From assembly GCA_034401795.1 (NCBI GenBank), contig CM067359.1, positions 143,226,233 through 143,290,232 on the forward strand: a stretch of 64,000 bases of DNA, given 5' to 3'. This document shows positions 1-12,095 of this stretch, piece by piece. Made by a program: the position numbers and the translations under genes. Origin of the DNA: Chaetoderma sp. LZ-2023a. Its lineage: Eukaryota; Mollusca; Caudofoveata; Chaetodermatida; Chaetodermatidae. The notes under the pieces were generated by a model. The model was not told the DNA's origin and ran no database searches. It saw nothing but the letters and a program-made list of their open reading frames with translations. Each line of letters opens with the position of its first letter. Position 1 is the first letter of the stretch.

Positions 1-283
1 ATTTGCTTGCCCTGCGGTAAAAAGTGGTTGCCCCGGACCGCAGGAACGTGGAATTTTCGTGGCCTGCGCCATGTCCCTTAGTCTGGCAGGCAGGCAGTCT
101 GTCAGTCAGTCAGTCACAAAAGCTTATTCCAGGCTGTCATGTAAAGAGTTTTGTATACATTAATCAAATTGTAGGTTTAAGGTACATTGTATGTATAGCA
201 TAGCAAAAGTAGGTTGGTGTAACCTACTTTTCCCACTTCACCTGCAGCTACCAAGATTCTATCTATCTTGTTTTTCACTGTAG
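1..283. other. Intronic flank upstream of SLC33A1 penultimate exon
   Basis: No coding signal is seen before the splice acceptor at 282-283. Bases about 68-140 (catgtcccttagt, then a cagtcagtcagt run and an aaaagc-ttattccaggctgt block) recur in the same orientation at about 3953-4010, so this is part of a dispersed repeat. Earlier exons of the gene must lie outside the window. Confidence 0.6.
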
Positions 284-390
284 GTGGTAATTGGCCAGCC
301 ACTATAGCGCTGTGGTGCGTTGACTATGTCACCTGGAAAAGCTGTTTCAGTGGCAGCATCTCTGACTGTGATAGTCCAGCTGATCTTCTT
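284..390 (+). CDS. SLC33A1: Acetyl-CoA transporter 1, penultimate exon
   Basis: SLC33A1 (AT-1) moves acetyl-CoA into the ER lumen for protein acetylation and is a multi-pass ER membrane protein of the major facilitator type. The exon is bounded by a pyrimidine-rich acceptor ending in AG at 282-283 and a consensus donor GTAAGT at 391-396. It encodes 35 complete codons beginning GGNWPATIALWCVDYVTW and ending SPADLL. From memory of the family, this matches the conserved C-terminal block GGNWPST-ALWLVD that precedes the last membrane segment. The exon starts in phase 2 and ends on a codon boundary, which fits the next exon at 4381. The open frame continues past the donor to 582, but that part is intron. 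The identification rests on recalled family sequence, not on a search. Confidence 0.88.
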
Positions 391-1417
391 GTAAGTACAC
401 CAACGTGTTTTAAAGACCAGCTGACTTTTACATGTTTTAGAACTAAACGTGGTGGTTATTTATGGCAGGCAGGGAATATTTTGAGCGGTATCGCATCGCA
501 AAATGCGATGCAAATGAGTACCTGTTGCTACACATTCACAACTTTGCTTAGCTATTGTCTGCGATACATAATTTTGATGTGAAATTCAGTCAATTCACTT
601 AATTTTGAAATATTTTTGATTAAAAGTCGCAAAACGCTTGTCAAATTTAGTAAGGAAGCGAGATGCGCATGCGTTGGAGACTGATTTCCGATATAGCCCA
701 TAGACATATATATAGCTATAGAGCGCATATCTTCATACCTTTCTTCACTATGGGACAAATAACCGCAGGTGACGCGAGTTCAGTAAGCGCTCTATAGATC
801 AAAATTCTAAAAGCTAGCGATGCGCGCATGCGTTAGCGGCTTCCGTCTGGTATAATAATAAACTGTTACAGACTTCAGTTTTGAGTTTGGACACCAGTTG
901 GAAACTCGCAATATGTATCACGGGGTATTCACGGTCGTCGACAGATTGCTCGTAGCAGACTCTTGTAAATCTAAATTCTCCTATAGGGGGGGGTTTGGCT
1001 ATTGATCATGGCCTCGTCATTAGATAGCGTTATGATAAATTTTAAAAATACAAGTATCTAGGCTGATTCTGGTCGATTTAGACAATGTTTGTCTCGGAAA
1101 CAGTTGTATCATCGCAGATTCTAAACTCCTGTTAGCGCATCCCCAAATCAAGGCCGACAGTATCGTTAGCTATGCTACGGCGGCGTATCACGCTTGGTTC
1201 GCGAAAGCGACGGATTTCGAATGGCATGTCGCCAAGATCGGCGCATGCGTGAGAGTGTTCTCGAGTACTCTTCTCCAAAGTCGGAAACATACTTTCTCGC
1301 AAGATTATTGCTTAGTAAATATAACTATATAGAAAGCAACCAATGAATCGCAAGGAAACTACCGACAGTAAAGAAAATAAACAATGTTTTATCAGTGATT
1401 TTAAGAATGACGTAGTA

Positions 1418-1418
<1 letters not shown>

Positions 1419-1469
<51 letters not shown>
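1419..1469. repeat. (TA)n microsatellite
   Basis: About 25 uninterrupted TA units. The Tyr-Ile open frames that cross it on both strands are artefacts of the repeat. Confidence 0.97.
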
Positions 1470-1471
<2 letters not shown>

Positions 1472-3151
1472 TTTGTAGTATTCGTAGTAAAACTAGTAAC
1501 ACGTGGGCCGATTGATACACGCTGACCACAGTAAAACTTTTTATCATTCACTATTTAAGCCAGAGAAAGCAACCATTAGTAATTTTAAAATAAAAATTGT
1601 TAACTCTTTCAACTGAAGTCATAGTATCGCAAAAACTCAATTTCATCTTAATAAGCTATTGAATATGTTGCAAGTTTTTAAGCGGGACCTGTTTCACACA
1701 GCTGCCATAGCCTGCAACAGCTTCCAGTTAAGCACCAACACTATTCAGCCTTCTTACATTGTATTGAATGATGTGTACTTTGTTTAGCCTACCAGTTGAA
1801 AGGGATATGTGATGTAGGTTGGTAAGTTACAAAATATGTTAACCCTAGTCAATGAAATCACAGTATTCATGGGAGGTACATTATTGATTTTTTTGAAAAT
1901 AATTTGACAGATGTGTTGCTGCCTTAAGCAGCAACAGCTTCCAATCAATGTAATTTCCAAATCTGCCAATACATATTATTTTATGTTTCCTATACTCCCT
2001 GACCTTGGCCAGAGCCAGTACATGCATATTCTGAATCTGACATGTTATACTGACAAATGACAATACTGGCTACTGTAGACCTGAAGACTGATACACTATC
2101 CTCAATAACATTCTCAGAAGTCCAATATTAATTATTCAACCATCTGTTCATGTCACATTTGTGCAATTTGTGTAAACTACGCGTTGCATATTACATGCCT
2201 TACGGACTACTAATTTTTTAGACGGACTACTGATTTGCCAAGTCTGGTAGTCCTTCCATCAACTTTTCGCTAATTTCGAACCCTGGTTATATTACACATT
2301 TTAACACTGAGCTCCATCTAGATTATTTCGAAAACCATATTAGAAACGACTACATTCCATATTTATTCTGTTCGTGGCTTGAACAGCACGATCGAAGCGC
2401 CAATACATTATAAAAATCATGAATTCTCTCGGCTTGAAAATTATGACTAGCTCTCGGTATAGTATATGTATCAATGACTGCTACATTGGAACCAGTCCTG
2501 CATTCCATAGGGAAAACGTTTTGCGAAATCGGAAAATTATGCTTTTCGGTTGTTTTCGGATTCACTTGCTCATAGCATGTGTAGACGAAAAAAGCTGTTT
2601 TTGACCATGCAAACATATTTTGCAAACATGTTTTGAAACGTTTCCCCGTTGGAACACCAACCAGTTTCAACACATAGTGCTATGAGCTACTATGCATTAT
2701 TCGATTTGTTTAGCAGTTTCTGCTATGCAATTTTTTTCAAACAAAATATTCCCGGCTGGCAGGTGGTTAAATACCCACCTGTTTTAATGAACCACTGCCA
2801 GGCATCTTGTGACCCCAAGCTTCATATGTACAGTACAGCTCATAAATAAGTTATGTTTCCAAAACAAAAAGAAACCGAGTTACATGTAGAACACTTTTGA
2901 ACACAATGAAAGAAATGTTCTGTTAAATATTTTGGACTTACTTTGATTACAAGCTATTGGTGCTTTAGCAATGGTTTCCAATCAAATTACATACAAAATA
3001 TTCAACAGCGCTATTTTGTCTTGAAAACGTTAATTTATTTAAAGACTGTACTGTCTCATTTAAAGACTGTACTGTCTCATATAGCGAGGCATTTATATGA
3101 CCCCCCCTTAAGGTCTAAATTTTGTCAGGAAAATCAAAATATTTCCTTATT

Positions 3152-3286
3152 GAATGTCCATTTGCAGGCCAAGAGAAGAGTATTTTTGAAAATTTACAAC
3201 TGAAATGACTGGCTCGGTAACCGACCCAGTCATTTCAGTTGTAAATTTTCAAAAATACTCTTCTCCTGGCCTGCAAATGGACATTC
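3152..3286. mobile_element. Foldback MITE, family M1 (near-perfect palindrome)
   Basis: The left arm begins gaatgtccatttgcaggcc and the right arm ends ggcctgcaaatggacattc. The arms pair almost throughout with a centre near 3219 (ctcggtaaccga). Related copies with the same core (agagaagactatttttgaaa, then a tttaccact / actggctcg centre) occur at about 4889-5018, 5111-5234, 6081-6148, 14935-15060, 17870-17985 and 61950-62085. Better-preserved copies lie inside blocks flanked by TTAACCCTTT-like termini, so this is a dispersed non-autonomous DNA element. It sits inside the last intron of SLC33A1. Confidence 0.85.
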
Positions 3287-4380
3287 CTCAAGACATCTGC
3301 AGAGGCCGGTTTTTGCCAGCTTCATGAGAGAATGATGTTAGGTTTTACACTATTGTATTTCAAATATTTCCCTATTCATATTTTTTAGCGAGGTATATAT
3401 TGTTCACAGATGTTGTTTTGGTCCCAATACAGGGTTCGTACAAACTTGAAAAGCCCTTTAATTTTGCCATCTGCCTTGAAAAGCCTTAAATTTGAAATTT
3501 GTCTTGAAAAGTACTGGAATTTCACCAGTCCGTCTTGAAAAGCCCTTGAAAATCAACATTTCCTCCCATGTGATTTTTACTGTCTGCAAAACGTTTACGT
3601 ACTGATGTAAATAAAGATTTAAGAAAATTTGATGGGCAAAATCTATCTGGAACTGAGTAAGTTCCAAAATTCAAACTGTAATTTGAAAGATTCTAAAGGT
3701 AAGCTATATGAAATTTTTGGTCCTGAGCCCTTGAGAAATCAACTTTTTTAGTCTCGAAAGTCCTTGAAAAGTCCTTGAATAAGAAAACCTGCCAGCTTTA
3801 TGAACCCTGCCAATATAACATTTTATTCAATGTCTGTGCATGCGTGAGTGTCTCTGTAATGCCATGAGTATATTGCTGTTCCAGTAATTCCTTTTTACAA
3901 TAAGTGAATGGAATAAGGTGGTTTTAGTGCTGGGTAGCAGCTCAATAAACCACCATGTCCCTTAGTCATGTTAGTCAGTCAGTAATAAAAGCCTATTTCA
4001 GGCTGTATCTCAAAAACTATTGATCCGATTTGAATCTGGATCTGAGTCGGATCAAATTTTGCATCTGCCGATATCTCAGAAATTTCTGGTCCGATTTGGC
4101 TCAAACTTTAACACAGGGACGGGTCTGATAATACACTAGGATTCCACAACTGTGGGCATGATCAGGAAAATCTGGAGAGGTCGGAAAATAGTCGTGGAAT
4201 TTATAATTTACATCTTGGATATTGAGTAGTCATATATATAAGAATTGATGTTAAAATGAGAGTATTGGTCCACTGGATGCATTTTATGGATATGGGTCCA
4301 TATATTAAAAGTTCTATCAGCGATAACCGCTTTAAGCAGTTATACATTTTTCATGTATCATCATTCCTCTTTGTTCTCAG

Positions 4381-4545
4381 TCTTGTGAAAAATCTGGTGG
4401 CAGCTGTCGTAAAACTGTGGATGGTTACTACATCGAGTCCGCCATCTGTATCATTATCGGGATTGTCTGGTACCGCTGGTATGCACAGTCAATACGGAGG
4501 CTCGATCGTACAGATATAGCGGAATGGAAGTGTCCAACTCGGTGA
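4381..4545 (+). CDS. SLC33A1: Acetyl-CoA transporter 1, terminal exon
   Basis: This exon reads 54 codons plus TGA at 4543-4545 in the frame starting at 4381, which continues the previous exon without a phase change. The peptide begins SCEKSGGSCRKTVDGYYIES, then a hydrophobic stretch AICIIIGIVWYRWY (last membrane segment), a short basic tail QSIRRLD and the terminus WKCPTR. Known SLC33A1 proteins end with a GGSC-DGYY-ES block, a final transmembrane helix and a WKC motif, so order and residues agree. A longer open frame in another phase across 4256-4519 is a shadow. No AATAAA is obvious close downstream. An ATTAAA lies at about 4643, but its use as the poly(A) signal is a guess. Confidence 0.9.
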   Translation, partial: SCEKSGGSCRKTVDGYYIESAICIIIGIVWYRWYAQSIRRLDRTDIAEWKCPTR

Positions 4546-5240
4546 CATACAGAAGTTGTTTAGTTACTGTATAAGTCATTAGCGTAATCATTACCAAGCT
4601 ACTCGTACTATCAGTCATAGCTAATATTTATTGCATTTCACATTAAAATCATGCTCGATCATTATTTTGAAAACAATTTGACTGAAAGGCATTGCTGTGA
4701 CCTGAAGTCAAAATATTTTACAATTTTACCATGGTATTCTGCACTTTGTTAATCTTCAGGGAAACCTTGTTGCTAGGAAACAGGTTTGGTTGTATAATAT
4801 TTATTCACATTCAGATACCATAGTTTAACTCTTTAAGGGTCAAGCGTGCTAAAACCAACGTCCGCAATGATCTTCTGGAACTGTCTATTTGCCCGCCAAG
4901 AGCAGAGTATTTTTGAAATTTTACAACTAGACGGACTGGCTCGATAACTGAGGCAGTAATTCCCATGATACATTTTCAAAAATACCATTCTCTTTGGCCT
5001 GCAAATGGACATTCACTACGCAAATATTTAAATTTTCTATTTAAAAAAAATCTTGATCATTATCCCTTTAACCCTCAAAATTGTCAAGAAAATTTAAATT
5101 TTCTCAAAAATGTCCATTTACAGACCAAGAGAAGACTATTTTTGAAAATTTACCACTGGAATGACTTGCTCGGTTATCGAGCCAGTCATTCTAGTGGTAA
5201 ATTCTAAAAAAATAGTTCTCTTGGTCTGGAAATGTTTTGA
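4546..5240. mobile_element. SLC33A1 3' flank with two M1 foldback MITEs
   Basis: After the stop codon the sequence is non-coding. From about 4825 (tttaactctttaagggtc) to 5255 (ttaaagggttaaatg) it holds two adjacent M1-type foldbacks (4889-5018 and 5111-5234), each with arms of roughly 55-60 bp and flanked by CCCTTTAA-like motifs. The arrangement looks like two neighbouring or nested TTAA elements. Confidence 0.65.
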
Positions 5241-5626
5241 ACTGTTAAAGGGTTAAATGTTTTGAATGTACTGTATTGTCAAAGTTAGCCATATAGAACC
5301 ATATAAACCAGACTTCACCCATTAACCCCGGAAATGCTTGTCTCATTTTGAAAACAACCACACGTGTAAGCTGTTGAATACTTTAAACCTAATTTGACTG
5401 GAACTTGTTCATGCTGCCATATGAAGCACCAGCTCCCAGTTAAATCAGTTTCAGAATATGCAACAATTCGAATAGTCCTTAGATTATAGAGAATTTGTGA
5501 TTTCTGGTCTGTAACGCCTAAATGGGTAATGCTGAATAATAATAGTTTAATCATAGTTTAAACCTTATTTCATGATTATGAAGCGAGCTAAAAAAACCAA
5601 AATTACGGGTGACACCTATGAGATCA

Positions 5627-5676
<50 letters not shown>

Positions 5677-6670
5677 CATGCTGTTATATACATTTCTCTG
5701 TAGCGCTCATTAGATTGATACTTTGTAATATCCACTACTGCGATCTCACTTCCACACATAGATATATGATCCCACCTTGTATGGACACAGACTTGCTCGC
5801 GTAATAGATTTAACCCGTAACAGACCAGAAATAAATTCTTTATCATGTTTGTAATAGATGGAATATTGTTTTGAATATTTTGAAACTAATTTGACTGGGA
5901 GCTCTTGCTGTCTATGGGGCACTTTCATGTGTTATTGTCTTGAAATTGAGGCACTGGAGTTTGAAGGGTTAAAAGATGTGGCCGAGTGAAGTTCAATTTA
6001 TAATTAGATGAACAACTGGAGTATTAACCCTTTAACACTCATATGAGCCAAAAACCGCTTCTGTAATGGTCTTGAGAAATGGCAATTTGCAGACCAAGAG
6101 AAGACTATTTTTGAAAATTTACCACTAGAATGACTGGCTCGATAACCATCACAAACGCTTAATAGTTCATCAAGTTGTTCGAATTGTATGTCCTTACTAT
6201 TTAGTAAATATTTAACTGTTTACCTGTATAGTTTTCTGGAAATTGAGATTCAGGGAGTGCAGGGATCGATCAATCCGAACATGGTAAAGCATGGGTGGAG
6301 CTTAACTAGAGATGGGCGTGGCATAGCACACTGAATTCCTCAAATCGTTACCTTTTCTTAGAACAGAATACCAAGTGCGAGTGCACTATAGTTACGACAT
6401 AGGTGGCTTTGCCAGTAATGTAAAAACATTGTCAGACTGACTGAAAAATTCACTTATGCTAATGGCCAGTCGCAACTAACCATTCCCTGGACACAGATCT
6501 TATCTACCATTACTGCTCCGCTTCACAACGATCTGTTTGATGAGAAACACTCAATAATATGTGTGAATGAACAATAACAAGGGATATTTGTTAATAAACT
6601 AGTAAATAAAACGGGGGTGATGGAGTGCATCTACCTCATTGTCACATCAACCAATGATAGATAGATAGAT
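5241..6670. repeat. Foldback remnants and TA microsatellite
   Basis: A (TA)n tract of about 21 units lies at 5631-5672. M2-type foldback remnants (gttgaatattttgaaa arm with ttgactggg) lie at about 5365-5470 and 5870-5930. An M1 half-element lies at 6024-6148, starting at a clear TTAACCCTTTAAC terminus. Bases 6165-6330 are repeated in the same orientation near 62625-62870 and inverted near 7570-7760. I see no gene. Confidence 0.6.
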
Positions 6671-6687
6671 GGGGCGGGGTGGGTGGG
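6671..6687 (+). other. Tight-loop G-quadruplex motif
   Basis: Four G-runs (GGGG, GGGG, GGG, GGG) are separated by single-base loops (C, T, T). This is the most stable class of predicted intramolecular G-quadruplex. It follows a short GATA repeat. No gene is near, so any function is unknown. Confidence 0.7.
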
Positions 6688-7085
6688 TAGGTGAGTGTTT
6701 GTGGAGGGATGGGAAGTAGGTGGTGTAGCCACATTTTAACATCAAGGGGAGAAAGCACTACTAACAAGGTGCCAGGGGTAGGTATATGTAAATATGAATC
6801 ATTAGTTGGCTGTTAATCTGGTTAAATTATGATATTTTACTCATGCTTTAGGTGCCAACGCTACTGAAGTAAGGAGAATATATGGTCACACTCGGTGATT
6901 AGGCCATGCTTGCTTGATTGCTTTAACTTGAACAGCTATTTTGAGAGTGACGGTCCAAATGCAAAAAAATATAAGAATATGCTATCTTTAATCAAATTTG
7001 TGCATGTGTTTTGGTTGGTTTACAAGCTAGCAATATTTAACACATAATTATTGCTACTTTCTTTAAATAGCCTGGTGATTATTAT

Positions 7086-7450
7086 TAACTCACCTGGGGC
7101 CAAGTGAGCTTATGTCATGGTGACCATCACTTTGTCTCCTTTTCTTTAAATGTTTACTCATTAACCATTTGGCTGATTTTAGTGAAACTTGGGTAGAAGA
7201 AAAACTTCCTGGAAATCGATTAAAGGACTACTCATTTTAAATGGCTGGGCGGATTTTGAGGAAATCTGACTGAGGCGACCATATGGGGTTGGATTTCAGA
7301 ACTGATGAACTTGGATTTCCCAAAAAGTTCAATTAACCGCTGGGTCAATCTTAGCTAATCTTGGCTGGAATGTGTGCAAGATGTCAGAACGTCTATGCAA
7401 AATTTGTTTGGCCAGTTCTTTCTGAAAACATCTTGGTTTTCTGAATATAG
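7086..7450 (+). mobile_element. Pearl/Helentron-like non-autonomous element, copy H1
   Basis: The segment starts aactcacctgg, followed by gccaagtgagcttatg, which is shared with copies at 11112, 13505 and (left end only) 18573. Internal text (gatttt-agtgaaacttgg) is also shared. No right end is recognised, so this copy is truncated or decayed. Confidence 0.6.
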
Positions 7451-8479
7451 TTAACAGATTTTAATAAAAGACAAACTCAACTGCCATTGTATTGTTCCGA
7501 ACTTCCAGACAAAGATCTAATTGTTCAATCAGCACCTCAGTAGTCGTGTTGTATTTCCTTAGATTTGCAGTGTGAAATCATTTATAACACTTCTTCTGAA
7601 CCACTTATCCAATGGAGAAGTCTAATTTTGGCTATGCCCTGCCCATCTCTAGCTAAGGTCCACCCACACCTCGCCCGTGTGGGGATCGATCAATCGATCC
7701 CTGAACTCCCTGACTATCAATTTTCAGAAAACTATACAGGTAAACTGTTGATTACTTTGAAACAAATTTTACTGGGTGTCCTGTGCCAGTAACACCTGAC
7801 AGTGCTCAGAAAAGCTATTTATATTAATTAACCTTTTAATAGTAACGATTTTTCAAGAAAATTGACATTATGCTCATAGAATTTCCAATTGCAAGCCAAA
7901 TGAAGACTATTTCTTGTAAATTTGTCACTGGAATTTACAAAAATATCTCTGTTGTGCTTCACATGGATACTTCTCATGACCACTGCAGATGCCAGGTTTT
8001 TCTGGATTACTGGTCAAGAAAATACACATGTTTTGCTTCTAAGGTCCATTTGTGAGCCGAGAGAAGAGTCTCAGAAGACTTAGTTTTACCACTGGAAGGG
8101 ATGTCTCGTTTATTGCACCAGGTATTAGTGGTACAACTTTTTCTTTGCCTGCAAATGGACACTAGACCACAGCAGAGGCCATGTTTGGCCAGGAATTGGT
8201 TAAGTTACACAAGAGAGGGTGAAGATTCAAGTCTTTCTTCAAACAGTTCTGTTCCGCATGAAAGCCGCCTCAGACTCTTGCTTTTCAAACAGGTCTGTTC
8301 CAGATGAAAGCCACTTGAGATTCCCTGAAATCATCACTCCCTTCAGGAATGAGAATCTTCCTCCTTTTCGCTGATTTTCTCATTTTTAACAGAATTTAGA
8401 AAACTGAAATTGCTGGTTGTGTCTCAAAGGCCCAAAACAGATGTTTTTGTAGCGGATAGTAATATTCCTACGTTTTTCA
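7451..8479. other. Non-coding, old foldback remnants
   Basis: Bases 7570-7760 are an inverted copy of the repeat at 6165-6330 / 62625-62870, including an inverted gatcgatcaatc core. Degenerate M1 arms lie around 7880-8170. No gene is supported. Confidence 0.5.
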
Positions 8480-9000
8480 CCTGTCCCATACCCGTGTCTG
8501 CCCCATACCCATGCCTGCCCCATAACGATGCCTGTCACCCATGCCTGTCACTTACCCATGCCTGTCACCCATGCCTGTCACTTACCCATGCCTGACCATA
8601 CCCATGCCTTTCCCTTAGTCATTCCTGTCCCTTAGCCATGCCTGTTCCTTATCCATGCCTGTCCCATACCCATGCCAGTCCCATACCCATGCCTGTCCCA
8701 TACCCATGCCTGTCCCATACCCATGCCTGTCCCTTAGCGATGCCTGTCCCATACCCATACTGATGCCTGTCCCTTAGCTATGCCTGTCCCTTAGCCATGC
8801 CAGTCCCATACCCATGCCTGTCCCATACCAATACCTGTCCCATACCGATGCCTGTCCCTTACCCATGCCAGTCCCATACCGATGCCTGTCCCTTACCCAT
8901 GCCTGTACCATACCCATGCCTGTCCCTTAGCCATGCCTGTACCATACCCATTCCTGTCCCTTAGCCATGCCTGGCCATTACCCATGCCTGTCCCTTAGAG
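8480..9000. repeat. 17-bp minisatellite (CATGCCTGTCCCATACC)
   Basis: About 30 imperfect copies of a 17-bp unit, with variants in which CCCATACC becomes CCCTTAGC or CCCTTACC. Units are directly adjacent, which excludes a CRISPR-like repeat-spacer pattern. An ORF covering the start (8410-8595) is a repeat artefact. Confidence 0.93.
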
Positions 9001-10619
9001 ATGTTAGCCAGCAATAACTTGGTTAGATTGCTCTGTAAATATTCAGCAGATTTCATATTTAGCTCATTTCATAATTAGCTCATAGAACCCAGTTCCAGTG
9101 AATATTGAACATTTTTTATGAATGGCCTTAGGGATAAATTATATATTGTTATCATTATATTTTTATGATATATTTACTGTGACAATTCCATGTAATAAGA
9201 TTATGCTTATCATAATCAGATAAAAGGTTTTTAAAGATGATTTATTAACTTATTATTATTGTTATTATTGTTAGTTTTGTGATTAAGTAAATAATTAATT
9301 ATGACACAAATGTATAGTTTTTGCAATGCTGTCTAATAATTAATTTATCTTCACATAAAATTGTTTAATCCGTTATTCACACCAAATACTTGTTTTCAAT
9401 TTATGTATTATATAAATAAATGAATTTCTTTTAATATAGAAGAAAATTTAATAAATATTGAAAATGTTTTTGCTAAAATTACCATTAAACATCACGGTCA
9501 ACAGCAAATTACAGGTCATTTGTACTTAGTGACTGTCCATCTGCAGGTCAAATGAAGATGATTTTTTGTTGAGCCCTACAAGAAGTGTATGATAGTTCAT
9601 GGTATGCACCAAGAATTAGATAAATGTTAGTTCTTCAATGGCCATTTAATTCATCTTAGGTTTATCCGATCTGAATTAAACTGTGTAGATTTGTTCTATA
9701 CCATGATTGCATCCAGTCTCCATCATAATAAAAATGACAAATTCTATCCATATGTTACATGGATTGGGCTGGAGTTTATCTTGCACTAAGAACTAAATGA
9801 ATGTTAAAGCTTTTCAATGTACATTTGTATCATCAAAGGCTTACACAATCTCACTATAAACTCCTGGCACTATTTGATGTAATGCCATGACTTATACAAT
9901 AGCATGCCTTGCCACAGCATTCCTGATTTCATGACAGATGATGTGTGATATGCGACAAATCAAAAGGACATCACATGGGATCCATTCCTGATGTAAGTTT
10001 GGCATTGGAGTGACTGGCTCATTTTCAATGGTAAATTCTTTAAAATAGTTTCCATGTTTCCATTGTTATGCAAATGGACAATGGTAGGGGCAATTTTTGA
10101 CTGCCTTGACCAAATAAATAGTTGAATTCCATTCCATAGATGATAACTGGTGTTCATTTTGAAAACAATATTACTGTCTAGGGCAGGAACAGCTTCCTGC
10201 AATGTGGTTACTAAATAATTCAGGTCAGCCTTTCTATTGACTCCGTAGCAATTAACATTTTGACATCCGTGTGATAAGTGTAAATACAAAGAATGGAACT
10301 GATGCAGGCCGTCTGTGGCAGTAAAAGCAGCAACTGCTCTGAATTGTACCTTTATCTGGTTGTGTGTAATCTTTGTCACGTGGTGCACGGCCTACATAAA
10401 TGAGAGTATGGATCAACATGTATGCTCTGGCTTGTAGTACTGAGGTACTGAAGCGTATATCTGCATGGTAATCTCTAGCCTTTTTTGTATTTTTGTATAT
10501 ATATATATTTTTATCAGTTTTTCTGGCACACTTGGAACAGTATGTTTCATTGTAGTCCAGCCTATTATTGATTGATATTAATCATTCTCTCATGTATTGT
10601 ATTGTACGATCAAATATTC
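9001..10619. other. AT-rich non-coding stretch with foldback remnants
   Basis: Bases 9060-9480 are very AT-rich. Weak M1 arms occur at about 9530-9560 and 10005-10085, and M2 arms near 10145-10210. A 142-codon minus-strand open frame at 9960-10388 lies across these arms, has no recognisable motif and is not called. Confidence 0.5.
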
Positions 10620-10740
10620 TGTAGATTGAGGAGAGAAAGAGGGGAATACAGAGTGAGAGGAGAAAGGGGGTGAGGGTGTGAAAGAAAAGAGGGGCAGATG
10701 GTGGAGACAGAGATGGAAGAAGAAATGAAGATAAATACTG
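10620..10740. repeat. Purine-rich (GA/GGA) tract
   Basis: The + strand is almost entirely purine (gaggagagaaagagggg-type runs), and a GGT-rich stretch follows at 10875-10900. It accounts for the Ser/Pro/Leu-rich minus-strand open frames at 10582-10924. Such tracts can form triplex or H-DNA, but no function is evident. Confidence 0.75.
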
Positions 10741-11111
10741 GTGATGAAAGGTAGATACAACAGTGGGGTGAAAGCAATGGACACAGTATAATAGAAAGGA
10801 TGGTGCTGGAAAGAATGTGGAAATGTGAGTGAGTGGTTTCATAGAATGGGCAAAGGGGCAAGCATGGGAGATGGGCTGGGGGTGGTGGTGGTGGCAGGTT
10901 GTGAAATGTGTGGAAGCTTGTCAAGCATCAATAAATCGTCCCATCCTAAACACATAATCAGTTGTCTAATTGTGGGATATTAGGGACCTACATACCATTT
11001 GCCACCTGTGGCTCCAAGGTCACTGGTTCTAATCCTACCACCATCTGATGAGCCCTGAAATTGTTTGTTGGAGTGGATGTATCTCATGGGCTGGAACCTT
11101 GAATCTAGTTA

Positions 11112-11760
11112 TTAGCTCACCGGGCCTTTCCACCTAGCCTGAAAAGGCCAAGTGAGCTTATGCCGTGGCAACTGTCCATTCATCTGTGTGTCCGTCCACC
11201 CGCCAACTTTTTCTTTAAACGACTTCTCAAGAACCACCAGGCCAATTTCAGTTATATTTTGCAGGAACCTTTCTTAGGGCATGAAGCCCTAAATTTGTTT
11301 AACACAGCCGGTCAGCCAATTTGACAAGTGGCCATCTTGGATTTTGGCCAATTTTTAGAAACCTTTAAAAATCTTCTCCAAAACCACTTGGTTGGATTGA
11401 TTCAAAACTCATGAAATATCATCTATGGCGAGAGCGGAACGAAATTTGTTCAAGGGAAATTGATTGGCCAAATGATTTGGCGGCCGTCTTGGATGACCTA
11501 GTTTTCACGAAAATGTCTTCTCCAGAACCTGAATGAATCGAGCTGAAATTTGGGAGATATGATTAGGGGCCATTAAAGTGTGTTCAAGGGAAGGTAACAG
11601 GTAAACAAACCTGGCCGCTGTGGACCAATCAAAATGTAGCATGTTTGGTGACCATATTGGATTCTTTTATTTAATGGATTTTGTAGCCGAAATTGGTTTT
11701 GTATAGATATTTGGCTATTCTGACTTCAACCATGCCATTTCCGAAACTATCAGATAAATG
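11112..11760 (+). mobile_element. Pearl/Helentron-like element, copy H2 (left part)
   Basis: It begins ttagctcaccgggcc and contains ccaagtgagcttatgcc and several diverged repeats of an 'accacttgg / gccatcttgga' internal unit. The 11640-11760 segment (ggaccaatcaaaatgtagc) recurs at 13635 in copy H3. A matching right terminus (ccaggtgagcgatac ... gggcctcttgtt) is present far downstream at 13390-13433, so the element may span 11112-13433 with foreign DNA inside. Confidence 0.6.
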
Positions 11761-12095
11761 GTTTGGCTGCATGCAGTAAAATTACCATCTAGTATAGGTG
11801 GTCTTTATAGCAGGTTGGACTGCATACGACAATCCTTTGCATAATTTGGCTGAGTGGCCCAGCTCAGTTATCAGTTAGCCCAGTTCTTTGGTGTCAAATA
11901 TTTTGAAATGTGTTTGATTCATTGAAAGTTGCTGCTGCCTTAGGCAGCAATGACTCAGTCAAATTATTTTCTAAATCAACTCCAGCATTGCAATACCCAT
12001 CCCTGCTGCTAACTTGGCCATTCAGCCAGATGTACATGTGTTAAATGGATTGTTTGGAATACACTCGGTGGAACCTGCTTTAAAGACCACCTGTT

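Larger units (their letters stand above)
391..4380 (+). other. SLC33A1: SLC33A1 last intron, repeat-filled
   Basis: The intron runs from a GTAAGT donor to an acceptor with a TC-rich tract ending in TTCTCAG at 4374-4380. It contains a TA microsatellite (1419-1469), remnants of the ATTTTGAAA-type foldback family around 1640-1940, a near-perfect 135-bp palindrome (3152-3286) and a degenerate AAAAGCCCTT repeat around 3450-3800. Short open frames in it are not supported as genes. Confidence 0.75.

Noticed and set aside
4256..4519. 87-codon open frame overlapping the SLC33A1 terminal exon
   Set aside because: Wrong phase. The exon frame starting at 4381 gives the conserved peptide, and this one gives none.
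9960..10388. 142-codon minus-strand open frame
   Set aside because: It crosses foldback-element arms and has no motif or coding-like bias.
10582..10924. Minus-strand Ser/Pro/Leu-rich open frames
   Set aside because: They reflect a purine-rich tract on the + strand; low complexity only.
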